Below, piece after piece: positions 35,440 to 45,289 of a stretch of 64,000 nucleotides of DNA. Source of the stretch: Dermanyssus gallinae (lineage: Eukaryota; Arthropoda; Arachnida; Mesostigmata; Dermanyssidae). The stretch's first letter is position 1. Each line of letters opens with the position of its first letter. The notes under the pieces were generated by a model. It was not told the origin of the DNA. It did not search any database and saw only the letters and a program-made list of their open reading frames with translations. Where the stretch lies: positions 87,001 to 151,000 of the forward strand of contig QVRM01005467.1 in assembly GCA_003439945.1 (NCBI GenBank), written 5' to 3'. The position numbers were made by a program, and so were the translations under genes.

Positions 35440-38137
35440 AAGAGCAATGTATAGAAAATATTGTGATGATTTATTAATCATTTACAATACGTTTGCACAC
35501 TCGGCAGTGCTCGCCTTAATAAAAATGGTAATAAAAAGGTGTCACGTGAAGTTAAGAATCAGTTGTCCGTGTCCTTGCTTGATGGTAGCCCCCGCTCTTA
35601 TGGATCCGGTGCGAGCGATATATCCTCAAGGTTCCTTGCAAAGTTAAAACGGTGAGATCCATAAGATTCCTCTTCGTGACGCCGAGCCCCAAGAGCGTCC
35701 TCGCAGATTCGGAGTCCCATACACCACTCATAGAGATAGTGATGGATCCGAATCTGCGAGGTTTTTGCGGGTAGGGGAGCGCCGCTCTTAGGAACTCGAC
35801 GTCATATTTGGCGATCTTGTCTTGCCGTGCTTTTGCCAGGTCCCGGTTCGGGCCGCAAACCTCGGCATCTAAAACCCAGACCTCGGTAGGTGTTGTTATT
35901 ACGAGGTCGGGCTTTAGACCCGGTGCGCCCGGTCGACGGAATACTCGCTCACGAACCACCTCATGACCCCTTTCGCGGAGAAGACGCGCCACGCGATCAC
36001 AGACGTCGTCATGTCTCTTTATGGTTTGTTTGTGTGTTATATCGCACATCTGAGCGACATGAGCCAACGTCTCAGGCGCATGACACCCGTGCCTACAACG
36101 TTTGTTGTAGCCCGGGCGTCCCCTGGCCAATCTGGCACGCGTTGGTAGTGCGTTGATCCTGAGCTTTAGTAGGTTTAAATACTCCTTACCAGATAGGTAG
36201 GGCATACCCTTAATCCAGTAATGTACAAAGGGCGTTTCGTGTGCTTTTTTAAAATGTGCCCCATCGAACGTGTTGTGTAGTTGTTGAGACCAGTAATCGG
36301 TCTCTTGTGTAGCGGTCTCAATGGAGGTTCCCAAGCGCTCGCAAAGAAGTCTTGTTTTCGCAAGATCTTTTTTAAAGTGCTCGGTGGTTAGCATCCATTG
36401 GACCCCAAGGTGCGTGGAGTGTTGTAGTGCTGTCAGGCGGGAGAGGCGGATTCTGGGAATGAATGTTTGGAGGCAGGGGATGTCCAGACCGCCGTGTGCT
36501 GTGTGCGTGTACAGGTAGGCGTTCGGCACCGAGTTTTCGAGCTTAAGCCATTTCGACTTAACAACCTTTCTGATCTCTTTATCTAGGTCACTAAGGAGTG
36601 CGTAAGATGGTCTGGGACCGGAGACCAGTTTATATAGGAGACGGGGAATGAGAAAGTCTTTCAAAAATATGAGTCTTTGGTGGGGTTTAAGGGGAGCTAT
36701 CGTGAGTCTGTTGAGTAAGTTAAGGAGTATATCCTTGGTGGAGTCAACTCTGCCATTGCTGTCAAAGTCGACTCCAAGATATCTCCATCGATCGCTCATA
36801 CCTTTAGCTGGCAATTGCCGATCTCCAACGTTAAATTCTGATACGGTATTGATAAAACCTTTACCTTCCTTCCTATTAAATAGGTGGGAGATAGTAAAGC
36901 TTTTATTAGTATTAATTTCAAGGCCTCGGGATTTTAAAAGTGGGTCCGCAATATTAAGGAGCCGTTGGAGAGTGGATTTCGTGGAGGCTAGGAGGATGAG
37001 ATCATCCGCAAAGGCTAAGCCCATAAGGCGGAAGTCATCAGTAAGTTGGTACCCGATATTAGTTTGGTCTAATTTTGAAAGAATGTCGTCGAGAACTAGA
37101 TTAAATAAGAGGGGGGACAGAGGATCTCCCTGCCTAACACCCCTAGTTGGCCGAAATGTGCGACATTCTTGTCCAAATTCTATGAGAGTTTTAGATGAGA
37201 GGTATAAGCGTTCGATATAGTTAATGAATACCTCCGGGTATCCGCGAGTCCGGAGTGACCACAGGACGGAGTCATGACTCACCATGTCGAACGCCTTACG
37301 GAGGTCGATTGAGGCAAGTCTGAGCTCACGTCCTGCAGACTTGGCATCGTTAAGGATACCATCCAGAACCGCAAGATTCTCGAAGGTACCATTATAGGGG
37401 AGAAAACGCTCGCTGGATTGGGAGAAGCTTAATATAGTTCTGGAGGCGTCTAGAGAGAATTTTGTTAAGCGTTCGTTGTAAGTATGAACTAATAGATAGG
37501 GGTCGCAGATCGCTTGGGGATGTGGCATTGTTAATTTTAGGGATGAACGCTAAGCGAGCAGTTTCATGGGCTGAGGCAATATCGCTAATTATTAGTATGT
37601 TAAGAATACAACAGACTACTTCTAACGGGAGTTTACGGAGGGACGAAAGACAAATCCCGTCCAAGCCTAGTGCTTTAGAAGGTCCGCGGAGAGCTGCGTG
37701 GGTTTCCTTTAGGGAGATAGGGAGGGAAACCTCAAAGAGGTCAGAGTTGGGAGTGTATACGGGGCAAGGGAGTGGTTCAGGGGGTGGTTGTGTCATCGTG
37801 TTGGCCCAGTGTTCTACAACTTCGGTGGCCTGCATGTTGTGTATGGTGTGTTTGCCGTCCAGCACCTCATGAGCGCATTTGGATCGGTTTTGGCTAAAAA
37901 GTTTTTGAGTGGTTGCGTAGTCTTGACGTCGCTGTTGCCTTTTAGATACTCGCGCTTCAGTGGAAGGTGTTTCTCTAAAGGCACGACGTCGGACAGTGTG
38001 TGTAAAATGTTTGTTCAGAAATTCGTTTAAGGCGATAGTGTGGTCCTCACCTGAGCAAATTATATTTGACAGATGAGTAAGGTCTGTTGAAATTATGTTG
38101 CGTTTGGGAAATGTGTTTGTGAGGGCTTGTATTTTAG
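35440..38137 (-). mobile_element. R2-clade non-LTR retrotransposon, 5'-truncated
   Basis: Single-ORF LINE on the minus strand. The reading frame is open up to the (TA)n array at about 38138, where the element is cut off at its 5' end, so the N-terminal zinc-finger region is missing. A short 3' UTR follows the stop at 35552. The exact 3' end is uncertain. No 28S rDNA target sequence is seen on either side. Confidence 0.88.
35552..38137 (-). pseudogene. R2-type ORF: reverse transcriptase plus restriction-like endonuclease, one frameshift
   Basis: The upstream part (38137-37392) is open and contains KRQQRRQDYATTQKL and CAHEVLDG, the region before the RT in R2 elements, then PSDLRPLSISSYLQRTLNKI. 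A one-base frameshift near 37395-37405 splits it from the main frame. The main frame (37528-35552, 658 codons) carries SIDLRKAFD (73-81), RQGDPLSPLLF (132-142), the catalytic FADD (173-176) and YLGV (250-253). A C-terminal zinc motif uses C478, C482, H490 and C495. It is followed by KPDL (539-542) and D554, the core of a PD-(D/E)XK restriction-like endonuclease. This order defines the R2/NeSL/R4 group and excludes APE-type LINEs. The frame is otherwise well preserved. Confidence 0.92.
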
Positions 38138-38160
38138 ATATAATATATATATATATATAT

Positions 38161-38241
<81 letters not shown>
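38138..38241. repeat. (TA)n microsatellite, about 100 bp
   Basis: TA dinucleotide array with one AGA interruption near 38160. It directly abuts the truncated 5' end of the R2-type element. Confidence 0.97.
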
Positions 38242-38242
<1 letters not shown>

Positions 38243-38651
38243 GAACGTTTTTAGACCAGGACGTTATATGTGGGCTTAGAAGCTAGAAGCGGGCTACATA
38301 GACATAAACATCGGGGTTTTTAATGATAAAACGACAAGGGGTGGTCTTGGTAAATAGAGATGAGGGCACAACTAACTAAGTAATATAGGAGTTCGTAGCG
38401 ATATGCATTCCAAGAACACGCTTAGGTAAAATAGGTTTATCAACCTTGTTCTCAAATTTCTGAGCTTCAAGTTTTAGAGCTACCATATGTGGGAGCATGC
38501 AACAGCATGCCATTTTCCGCAAATTTAACATGCTTGACCCGAATGTCAAAATCAAAGATGGCATAGAAAATGGGGGACACGCAACCTTCCTAAGAAGCTC
38601 CAGAGCATTAAGGGAAATATTTACTCAAGATATTATCCAATTTAAGTTGCA

Positions 38652-38699
<48 letters not shown>

Positions 38700-38722
38700 T
38701 ACATATATATAGACGTTGCAAG

Positions 38723-38771
<49 letters not shown>

Positions 38772-38965
38772 ACATTATGCAAAGGCAACGAAAGATACGC
38801 GATGCGAACATACGTCACATTTAATGTCATTGTCTCGTAAAAATTCTGGCTAAGAGGTGGAGCTAACATAACTGGCTGTTTACTGGTGCATTGAATTTGG
38901 TAGACAGATATTACCTGGTCTAAAGCTGGAACATTTATGTATCCAAGGACTAAGCGTTGTTTTTT
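38242..38965. other. Gene-free stretch with two TA arrays
   Basis: TA arrays at 38657-38695 and 38728-38768. No coding motifs. Confidence 0.6.
38657..38768. repeat. Two (TA)n microsatellites
   Basis: TA arrays at 38657-38695 and 38728-38768 separated by about 32 bases. Confidence 0.95.
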
Positions 38966-39057
38966 ATTATTATGGTTTATTAACACCCAGGTTGGGTAAA
39001 TTTTAAATAAGTACATCGATCTGAATCAGTGGTTTTTCTGCGTCACCGGATCTTCCC

Positions 39058-39522
39058 TCATTTTGCGAGTTCCGCTATTGATTGCACTGCTGGACATGCT
39101 GCGGCGTGGTATCTATCACGATGGCCTAAGCATCTCGCGCACCTACAACACTCCTGAGGATTGTGGAATTCTTGTGTGCTGCATAATACGTGATGGAACC
39201 CGTGGGCTGCAAATGCCGTAGTGAGATGCCTATTCTTATATCCGGCTGCTCGCCAGGTTGTACTCCTCATCGCTATCGTCGTGTATATTCCTATGTCTAT
39301 ATCCTTTAATTTTTCCCCCCACTTCATAGTGTAGGCCACAAAGGCCGTCGTCTTAGGTAAACCCCATTTTACTTGTAATTCCTGTGTCATTAGAGCCCCC
39401 CCTTCTAATATATGAACTATTCTATTCCTACAAGAGTTAGCTAACCCCAAAACCCGCTTCATGAAGAAAAATCGAACTCTATCTAGTAACTGTAGATCTG
39501 CCTCTCCTAATTTCTCCCATAT
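39058..39522 (-). pseudogene. LINE D polymerase, C-terminal segment
   Basis: From the insertion point the minus-strand frame reads IWEKLGEADLQLLDRV and runs to a stop at 39058. It is the thumb and C-terminal region of a LINE ORF2 protein. It ends with the cysteine-histidine cluster CCRCARCLGHRDRYHAAACP. The frame is continuous with FGVSLIWEK at 45280-45310 on the other side of LINE A if the 12-base duplication is counted once. The segment has no stop or frameshift. It is dead because of the insertion and an upstream stop. Confidence 0.88.
39511..39522. repeat. Left target-site duplication of LINE A
   Basis: TTTCTCCCATAT recurs exactly at 45278-45289, just after the poly(A) tail of LINE A. 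Two preceding A residues could extend it to 14 bases. Confidence 0.95.
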
Positions 39523-39994
39523 GAGAGTGGTTTCGTTTTCGAACACAGCGGTCGGGTTTGGTGGAGCTTTCGGAAAAGATTGCAAAATCTTAGTACAGAG
39601 CAGTTGTCAGCCCGGTTTCTGTTGTCAGTCAACCGAAAAGTGGTCTAGAGCACCCCTGTGCATCTGCCACTTGTGCCCCAGTTATTAATTTGTGACTCAG
39701 TTGCGAGACATTCCATATGTCAGTTGTGCGGCCAGGAAAATCAGCTGTGCGGTGCAAGTAGTGCTGGTGCTGCTACAGTGAGACGGCCGGCGTAGTGTAC
39801 GACTGTTATCGTGTCAGTAATCGTCATCAGTCCGGCTAACTGTCACTGTGTCACCGTGAAGTGTCATCATCGTCATCGTCGTCGTCGCTCTCGTCGCTTT
39901 CATTGTTTATACCGATATGCGCAAGAGCGCTTAGTTATTATTATTTTTTTTCTTTGGTTGCCGATAGTATCGGCGCAGGCGTATTTAGGCAAGC

Positions 39995-40061
39995 GGTCCG
40001 GTAGCTAAGTAGCTAACACCCCTGCCTATGAAAACGATTTCCAGGGTTCAAATCCTGGGAG

Positions 40062-40066
<5 letters not shown>
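39995..40066 (+). promoter_or_regulatory. tRNA-like segment with Pol III A and B boxes in LINE A 5' UTR
   Basis: TAGCTAAGTAGC at 40002-40013 fits the A-box consensus TRGCNNAGYNGG except the last base. GGTTCAAATCC at 40045-40055 fits the B-box GGTTCRANTCC. Their spacing of 43 bases is that of a real tRNA. CCAGG and CCTGG form a T-arm-like stem around the B box. The acceptor stem does not pair, so a functional tRNA is unlikely. It is directly followed by a long T-run, which would stop Pol III. It may be a captured tRNA or SINE head, or an internal promoter. Confidence 0.7.
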
Positions 40067-40092
<26 letters not shown>

Positions 40093-40109
40093 ATTTTTTT
40101 TTTTTTTTA
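40065..40109 (+). repeat. T-rich homopolymer tract in LINE A 5' UTR
   Basis: About 45 bases, nearly all T with one or two A interruptions. On the plus strand it would act as a strong Pol III terminator after the tRNA-like segment. Confidence 0.9.
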
Positions 40110-40163
40110 TAAATATTGTTATTAATATTAAAATTATTAAGGGTGTTTCACGCAAACAGCGAG

Positions 40164-42074
40164 ATGTTTTTGACCCGTACCCCTCCGTGCAAGGAGCCGG
40201 ACAAGGGGCAGGGCATTCTGCCAGATAAAGACAAGGGCGCTGATTTGGGCAAAAACCAGGATCCACAGCCGGACAAGGAACATGGCGATGAGCCAGTAGC
40301 AGTGGAGGATGCTGACTCTGAACTAGAACTAGAGAAGGAAGACATGAAAGATCCACTTTTGTGCCAATTGGCCAAAATGATGGGGCTGATCGAAGACATG
40401 TACAAGGTCACTTCAAGTACCAAGAACATGCAAATCGTACTCAAGAATTCAATGGAACAGTTAAGGTTCTTAACAAGAGATGTAATACGGAAAGAAAAAG
40501 CAAGACGGTCCGAGGAACGGAAACAAGCTGCGAAGAAACAGACCGGCAAAGACAGTCGACAGATAAAAGACATAAACGACTTGATCGCGCGTTGCGAAAC
40601 CGCAGATGACCTAAAAGACCTCTTATCGAGGGAATGGCCAGAGGGTGCGTACAACAACGTCTCCTACCTCAAAGCAAGCATTCTAAGGGAGAGTCCTCTT
40701 CGGATCCTTATTGCCCGGGAGAAAGACTCGGCCGACTCCGTCACTTGGAGAAATATGGCAAACCAGTTCCAAGGAATAGCCGGGGAACAGGGTAAAAATA
40801 TCGGTATGGTGCTCTCGCGAATAATTCAAGAGACGGGTGACGATGGGCTTCCCAGTGCACGTGCGTTAGTGGCGATCCGTCTGCCAAAGGACTCTACGCA
40901 GTGGGATGATGGCGTTATGATTGAGAAAGCGGTCGCAAAGGCAATAGAGATCCAAGAAAAATACGAAGCGCTGCACGAGACGGGGCCTATCTCTTGCTAT
41001 ATGACGAGCCAGGGAGAAGCCAAGGCGGTCAATAAGCTCCTTGAATTAATTGCACGAAAGCGCAACGTTCAGATTGCGGTCACCCAAGGGAGAAACAAGA
41101 AGAGAGACACAACGCAACAGGCGAGAAGAGCCATGAGGGCACCAAGTGGCACCTCGATTCTTCTTCAACGGGAGAAAGGTGTCTCTTACGCTGACACGCT
41201 CAAGCGTCTCGGCAGCACGGTCGACCCGACAGAATACAACGTCAAAGTTACAAGGGTCCAACGTTTAGCTAGCGGTGACATGCGATTGACAGTTGCAGAA
41301 ACCGCAGAGGGTGCCACCGAGTCTTTCTTAGAGGCCCTTACGACCAAGGGGGGTGCACAGGCCTCCCGGGATATATCAACACTGCGCAGGTTTATAATAA
41401 GAGACTTGCTTGAAGGAACGACGCAAGAAGATGTTGAGCACGCGCTAAGGCAGATTGTAGGCAGTGCTGCCCCGCTTGTGGTTGAGAAGCCTCAAAAGGG
41501 GTTCCGTGACCGATGGTCGGCCGTGGTTCGGCTAAACCACACCGACACCGCGAAGCTGGCGGAGACAGGAAAAGTCCAAATTGGTTGGGCGTCTTGCCCA
41601 ATTTCCGAGTGGGTTAATGTGCCCACATGCCAGAGATGCCAAAGAGTTGGGCACCAGGCACGGACATGCACGTTTGAGTTGGTGGCAACCAAACGCTGCC
41701 ACAAATGCGGCGAACTGGGTCACGTCTCAAATGGATGCACAAAGGACCCCTCGTGCTATAACTGTGGAGTTGCCGGACACGCTGCCAACTCCTCCGCATG
41801 CCCAAACTACCGGGCTAAAATAACAGAGGCCAGGCGCGAACGAGACGGCGCGGGCCTAGTCTCCGCGCCTCGGGTTACCGTCGCAGCTCTCCGAGACCCG
41901 ACTGCCCACCCGAAATCCCCACCGAACAACGCCCAAGATGACCCAGATCACACAGTAAACGCGCCTGCTGAAGATGACGAGGGTTTTAGACAACCCTCGC
42001 GAAAGAGGACTATACGGTCACCGCCAGTGGACCAACGGGCTGCTAAGTCTCAAAATTCCAATGACGAAACTTAA
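40164..42074 (+). CDS. LINE A ORF1, Gag-like nucleic-acid-binding protein
   Basis: A 636-residue protein from ATG 40164. This ATG is preferred over the upstream TTG because it is the first ATG of the frame after the T-rich tract. The N-terminal third is charged and acidic, followed by a basic segment rich in Lys and Arg (about residues 105-140). The C-terminal part has three CCHC zinc knuckles: CQRCQRVGHQARTC (from about 489), CHKCGELGHVSNGC (from about 512) and CYNCGVAGHAANSSAC (from about 531). Such proteins coat the LINE RNA and form the particle with the ORF2 enzyme. The frame is intact. Its stop overlaps the ORF2 start by 14 bases, suggesting coupled translation. Confidence 0.93.
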   Translation: MFLTRTPPCKEPDKGQGILPDKDKGADLGKNQDPQPDKEHGDEPVAVEDADSELELEKEDMKDPLLCQLAKMMGLIEDMYKVTSSTKNMQIVLKNSMEQLRFLTRDVIRKEKARRSEERKQAAKKQTGKDSRQIKDINDLIARCETADDLKDLLSREWPEGAYNNVSYLKASILRESPLRILIAREKDSADSVTWRNMANQFQGIAGEQGKNIGMVLSRIIQETGDDGLPSARALVAIRLPKDSTQWDDGVMIEKAVAKAIEIQEKYEALHETGPISCYMTSQGEAKAVNKLLELIARKRNVQIAVTQGRNKKRDTTQQARRAMRAPSGTSILLQREKGVSYADTLKRLGSTVDPTEYNVKVTRVQRLASGDMRLTVAETAEGATESFLEALTTKGGAQASRDISTLRRFIIRDLLEGTTQEDVEHALRQIVGSAAPLVVEKPQKGFRDRWSAVVRLNHTDTAKLAETGKVQIGWASCPISEWVNVPTCQRCQRVGHQARTCTFELVATKRCHKCGELGHVSNGCTKDPSCYNCGVAGHAANSSACPNYRAKITEARRERDGAGLVSAPRVTVAALRDPTAHPKSPPNNAQDDPDHTVNAPAEDDEGFRQPSRKRTIRSPPVDQRAAKSQNSNDET

Positions 42075-45060
42075 AGTAATTCAAGTAAACTGCAATAGAA
42101 GTCGATCATCCCACCTAATGCTAGATGAGATCGCGACGAGAAGAGGAGCGGCTATCTCTCTTATAAGTGAGCCAAACGTTAAACTGGCTGAAAGAAACCT
42201 ATCAACATGGGTGGTAGACGACCGTAGAAACACGTGTATAATTCAAAACACGTTAAACTGCTACCGAGAAACCGGCAGAGGTGCGGCTTCATCTTTCTCG
42301 TGGATTGACATAGACGGGATTGGCCGCTTTTACTCATGTTATAGCAGCCCTAATGGAACGCTCGAGGACCTCGTAGGAATGCTACAAGACATGGAGTGGT
42401 CAGCTAAGAGCTGCTCACTGCCATTGGTAGTTTTTTCTGGAGATTTTAATGCTGCTTCAACCACTTGGGGGTCTAGCAACACTAACAGAAGAGGTACAGT
42501 GCTGCTAGAATGGCTAGCGGCGGGGGACATGGTTGTCCTGAACAAGGGCTCGAATCCTACCTTCCACCGCCGGGGAATGGAATCGCACATAGACCTGACA
42601 ATCTGCAAACGCGAGCATGCTTTTAAAATTTTAAACTGGACCGTACTGCTTGACGAAGAAAATCTTAGCGACCACTACTGTATAGAATATGACGTCAGTA
42701 AAACAACCACTTTAACACCCTCTCCGTTTTTAACAAAGACACCGAAGTGGAAGCCGCAAGATAACAAAACGCTCCGGGCCAAGCTGACAAAGATTTTAGA
42801 CTCAAGAGGGAAACCCCAGTACGCCCAGGACTTGCAAAAAATTCTGCAAGAGGTCTGTAGCGAGCCGTTCAAAGACCGCGGACACTCTATGCGCTACCGG
42901 TTAGTCTTACCAAAATACTGGTGGAACGAGGAAATTGCGTTGGCCCGTAGACGCTGCATCTGGGCCAGAAGAAAAGCCACCAGGGCAAGGCGCAGCAACA
43001 TAGATGAGGCTTGTGTCGTACACCTTTATTGTGATTTTAAGCGCCTCAGGGCTTGTCTACGCAAAGCTATAATGGAGAGCAAATATCGCTGCTGGAGGGA
43101 GTTCTTATCAGAGCTAGAGGAGGACCCATGGGGCCGGCCCTACAAGCTGATACGTGGCGTACCAGGAATCAGAAAAAAGGCAAATCTCTCCCCTGATGAA
43201 CGTGTCCGAGTAATTAACAAGCTTTTCCCTCAACATCCTCCATTCGACCGGTTATTGTATGAAGCAGTAACGGCCGAGGATTACGTCCCAGAGGTGACCC
43301 CGGCAGAGGTACTCGCTGCGGGGGAAAGATTGAAGGCCGGTAAGGCACCAGGCCCAGATGGCATTCCGGTCTCGGCCACGAAAGTACTCTTTAAAGAATT
43401 TCCTGACGTAGTGGCCACTGTAGCCACCCAAATACTCCGCAGCGGCTCCTTCCCCATGGCCTGGAAGAAAGCGGATCTGGTACTCATCCCGAAAGGGATT
43501 GACTCCTATAGGCCAATCTGCCTGGTCAGCACGCTAGCCAAAGGCATAGAATCAATATTAGAGTCCCGTGTGCGGTGCTTTGCAGAAGAGCACGGCCTCC
43601 TCTCGCCAACACAATACGGATTCCGGAAGGGCCGATCAGTCCTATCAGCGATAGAGCAGGTGGTTACGAAGGCGGAAGCCCTGCGCCAGTCTCCGCCTCG
43701 TACTAGAGGCTTGCTACTGGTTGTTTTGCTGGACGTTAAAAACGCATTCAACAGCCTGCCCTGGAAGGTAATCTTGGACACACTACTCAAGAAGGGAGTC
43801 CCGCCCTACCTGCGCCGAGCAATCTCGTCCTACCTGAGCGAGAGGCGCATAGTCAGTGAGGGTTTCGAGTTCGACATGACGGCCGGGGTTCCCCAGGGCT
43901 CGATCCTAGGACCCCTTCTATGGAACCTGGCGTACGATGACGTCTTACGTTTAGACGACCTTCCAGAGGACACTGAACTGCTGGCATATGCGGACGACCT
44001 CGCAGTTGTGGTCCAGGCCCGCTCACCCCAGCAACTAGAACTGAGAGCTAATGACGCCCTGGCTGAGATCGCTGGCTGGATGAAGGGGGTTGGCCTGACA
44101 CTGGCGCCGAATAAAAGCGAGGGCATCCTCCTAATCGGGCCAAGGAAGTGCACCTCCTTGAAACTAATCCTAGACGACCAGGAGATCAAGATTGTCAACA
44201 CCGCCCGCTATCTTGGAATGCACCTAGACAGGGGACTACGGGGCACACCTCACATACGTCTTGCAGCAGAAAAGGCTACTAAGGTCTCACACAAGATAGC
44301 CCGGCTGATGCCAAACAACTATGGCCCACGGGAGTCAAGAAGACGCCTTATTATGTCGGTAGCTGAGTCCATAGTTTTATTTGCAGCTCCGGTGTGGCCG
44401 TCAACCACACTGTCTACAGCCAACAATAGGGCAACGCTGCGCAAAGCCCAAAGAGTGGCTGCTCTGCGTATCACGATGGCCTATAGAACAGTCAGCACAG
44501 CGGCCATTCTTGTTCTGGCTAGCACAGTCCCCTGGGACCTAAAAGCAAATGAACGACGCCGCTTATGGGAAGACCCGAAAAAGGAAAAGGCGGAGGAAAG
44601 GAATATCACACTTGACATTTGGCAGGTCGAATGGGATTCCATTCAGGACGGAGCGCCCGGGTACCGGGTAAGGACTCTGATCCCGGATATCAGGGCCTGG
44701 ATGTACCGGCCAGGTGGCGAGTTGACGTTCTACATCACTCAGGTCGTTACAGGACACGGTGATTTCCAGTCATACTTGTTCAGAATTGGGAAAACCACAT
44801 CTCCTTTCTGCAAGTACTGCCAAAGCGAACCAGAGGATACGCCTGAACATACAATTTTGTGGTGCCCGGAATGGGCCGCTCAGCGTGCGGGTCTACCTAG
44901 GGCTGAAGACGGCACCCTTGGAACGATCATACAGCTTATGATTAAGTCACGCGACGACTGGACTAGCATTGCAAGCATTATGGAAAACATCATGCGCGCC
45001 AAGGAGAAGAAAAACCGTTACTGTACGACATCATCCCGCGGGGCATCCCGGGATAGCTAA
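42061..45060 (+). CDS. LINE A ORF2, APE endonuclease and reverse transcriptase
   Basis: A 999-residue polyprotein from ATG 42061 (MTKLKVIQVNCNRS). The frame is also open for 29 codons upstream inside ORF1. Residues 1-215 are an APE-like endonuclease with EPN near 38, GDFNAASTTWGS near 127 and SDHYCIEY near 203. The RT domain shows GKAPGPDGIP near 428, QYGFRKGRS near 517, LDVKNAFN near 557, VPQGSILGPLLW near 609 and the catalytic YADD near 643. A C-terminal cysteine-histidine motif (CKYCQSEPEDTPEHTILWC) starts near 917. The order is typical of R1-like elements. All catalytic residues are present and no frame lesion is seen. It nicks target DNA and copies the LINE RNA at the nick. Confidence 0.96.
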   Translation: MTKLKVIQVNCNRSRSSHLMLDEIATRRGAAISLISEPNVKLAERNLSTWVVDDRRNTCIIQNTLNCYRETGRGAASSFSWIDIDGIGRFYSCYSSPNGTLEDLVGMLQDMEWSAKSCSLPLVVFSGDFNAASTTWGSSNTNRRGTVLLEWLAAGDMVVLNKGSNPTFHRRGMESHIDLTICKREHAFKILNWTVLLDEENLSDHYCIEYDVSKTTTLTPSPFLTKTPKWKPQDNKTLRAKLTKILDSRGKPQYAQDLQKILQEVCSEPFKDRGHSMRYRLVLPKYWWNEEIALARRRCIWARRKATRARRSNIDEACVVHLYCDFKRLRACLRKAIMESKYRCWREFLSELEEDPWGRPYKLIRGVPGIRKKANLSPDERVRVINKLFPQHPPFDRLLYEAVTAEDYVPEVTPAEVLAAGERLKAGKAPGPDGIPVSATKVLFKEFPDVVATVATQILRSGSFPMAWKKADLVLIPKGIDSYRPICLVSTLAKGIESILESRVRCFAEEHGLLSPTQYGFRKGRSVLSAIEQVVTKAEALRQSPPRTRGLLLVVLLDVKNAFNSLPWKVILDTLLKKGVPPYLRRAISSYLSERRIVSEGFEFDMTAGVPQGSILGPLLWNLAYDDVLRLDDLPEDTELLAYADDLAVVVQARSPQQLELRANDALAEIAGWMKGVGLTLAPNKSEGILLIGPRKCTSLKLILDDQEIKIVNTARYLGMHLDRGLRGTPHIRLAAEKATKVSHKIARLMPNNYGPRESRRRLIMSVAESIVLFAAPVWPSTTLSTANNRATLRKAQRVAALRITMAYRTVSTAAILVLASTVPWDLKANERRRLWEDPKKEKAEERNITLDIWQVEWDSIQDGAPGYRVRTLIPDIRAWMYRPGGELTFYITQVVTGHGDFQSYLFRIGKTTSPFCKYCQSEPEDTPEHTILWCPEWAAQRAGLPRAEDGTLGTIIQLMIKSRDDWTSIASIMENIMRAKEKKNRYCTTSSRGASRDS

Positions 45061-45150
45061 ATGCTTAAACTACTCTCCCCCTTCGATCGTTTGAAGTTAT
45101 GCTTATGCAGTGCCCGATCGATTGGGGGATTAGGACATGACTGGTTTTTA

Positions 45151-45167
45151 GTGGGTTGGAGCCCCAC
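45151..45167 (+). other. 3' UTR hairpin of LINE A
   Basis: GTGGG and CCCAC form a five-pair stem around a seven-base loop. The same hairpin, with a changed loop, is kept in the truncated copy at 4536-4552, and a related GTGGG/CCCAC pair lies in the 3' UTR of LINE B. It may be part of the signal the RT recognises. Confidence 0.55.
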
Positions 45168-45242
45168 ACTACCGGCCCACACTTGCAGACGAGTTTCCTG
45201 CGGTGGTGTCCGTGTGTGCGTACCGCATTTCCCAGTTAGTCC

Positions 45243-45245
<3 letters not shown>

Positions 45246-45282
<37 letters not shown>

Positions 45283-45289
45283 CCCATAT
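45246..45289 (+). repeat. Poly(A) tail of LINE A and right TSD
   Basis: 32 A residues at 45246-45277, followed by the target duplication TTTCTCCCATAT at 45278-45289. Confidence 0.95.

Larger units (their letters stand above)
38967..39522 (-). mobile_element. LINE D, 3' portion (downstream of LINE A insertion)
   Basis: This is the 3' half of an older LINE on the minus strand, split from its upstream part (45278-46243) by LINE A. The 3' end reads AATAAACCATAATAATAAAA near 38967-38986. A second 3' end of the same family lies at 21099-21245. Confidence 0.9.
39523..45277 (+). mobile_element. LINE A, full-length two-ORF APE-type retrotransposon
   Basis: A 5.75-kb element with a 640-base 5' UTR, ORF1 (40164-42074), ORF2 (42061-45060), a 186-base 3' UTR and a poly(A) tail at 45246-45277. 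It is flanked by a perfect 12-14 base TSD and lies inside the coding region of LINE D. Both ORFs are open, so this copy could be capable of retrotransposition. ORF2 motifs place it in the R1/Jockey-like APE group, nearest to R1. LINE B (57005-60667) is a diverged relative. Confidence 0.96.

Noticed and set aside
36648..37220. Plus-strand frame of 190 codons
   Set aside because: It is the antisense shadow of the R2-type RT.
39995..40066. Functional tRNA gene
   Set aside because: The A and B boxes and T-arm are present, but the acceptor and anticodon stems do not pair convincingly, and the segment lies inside a LINE 5' UTR.
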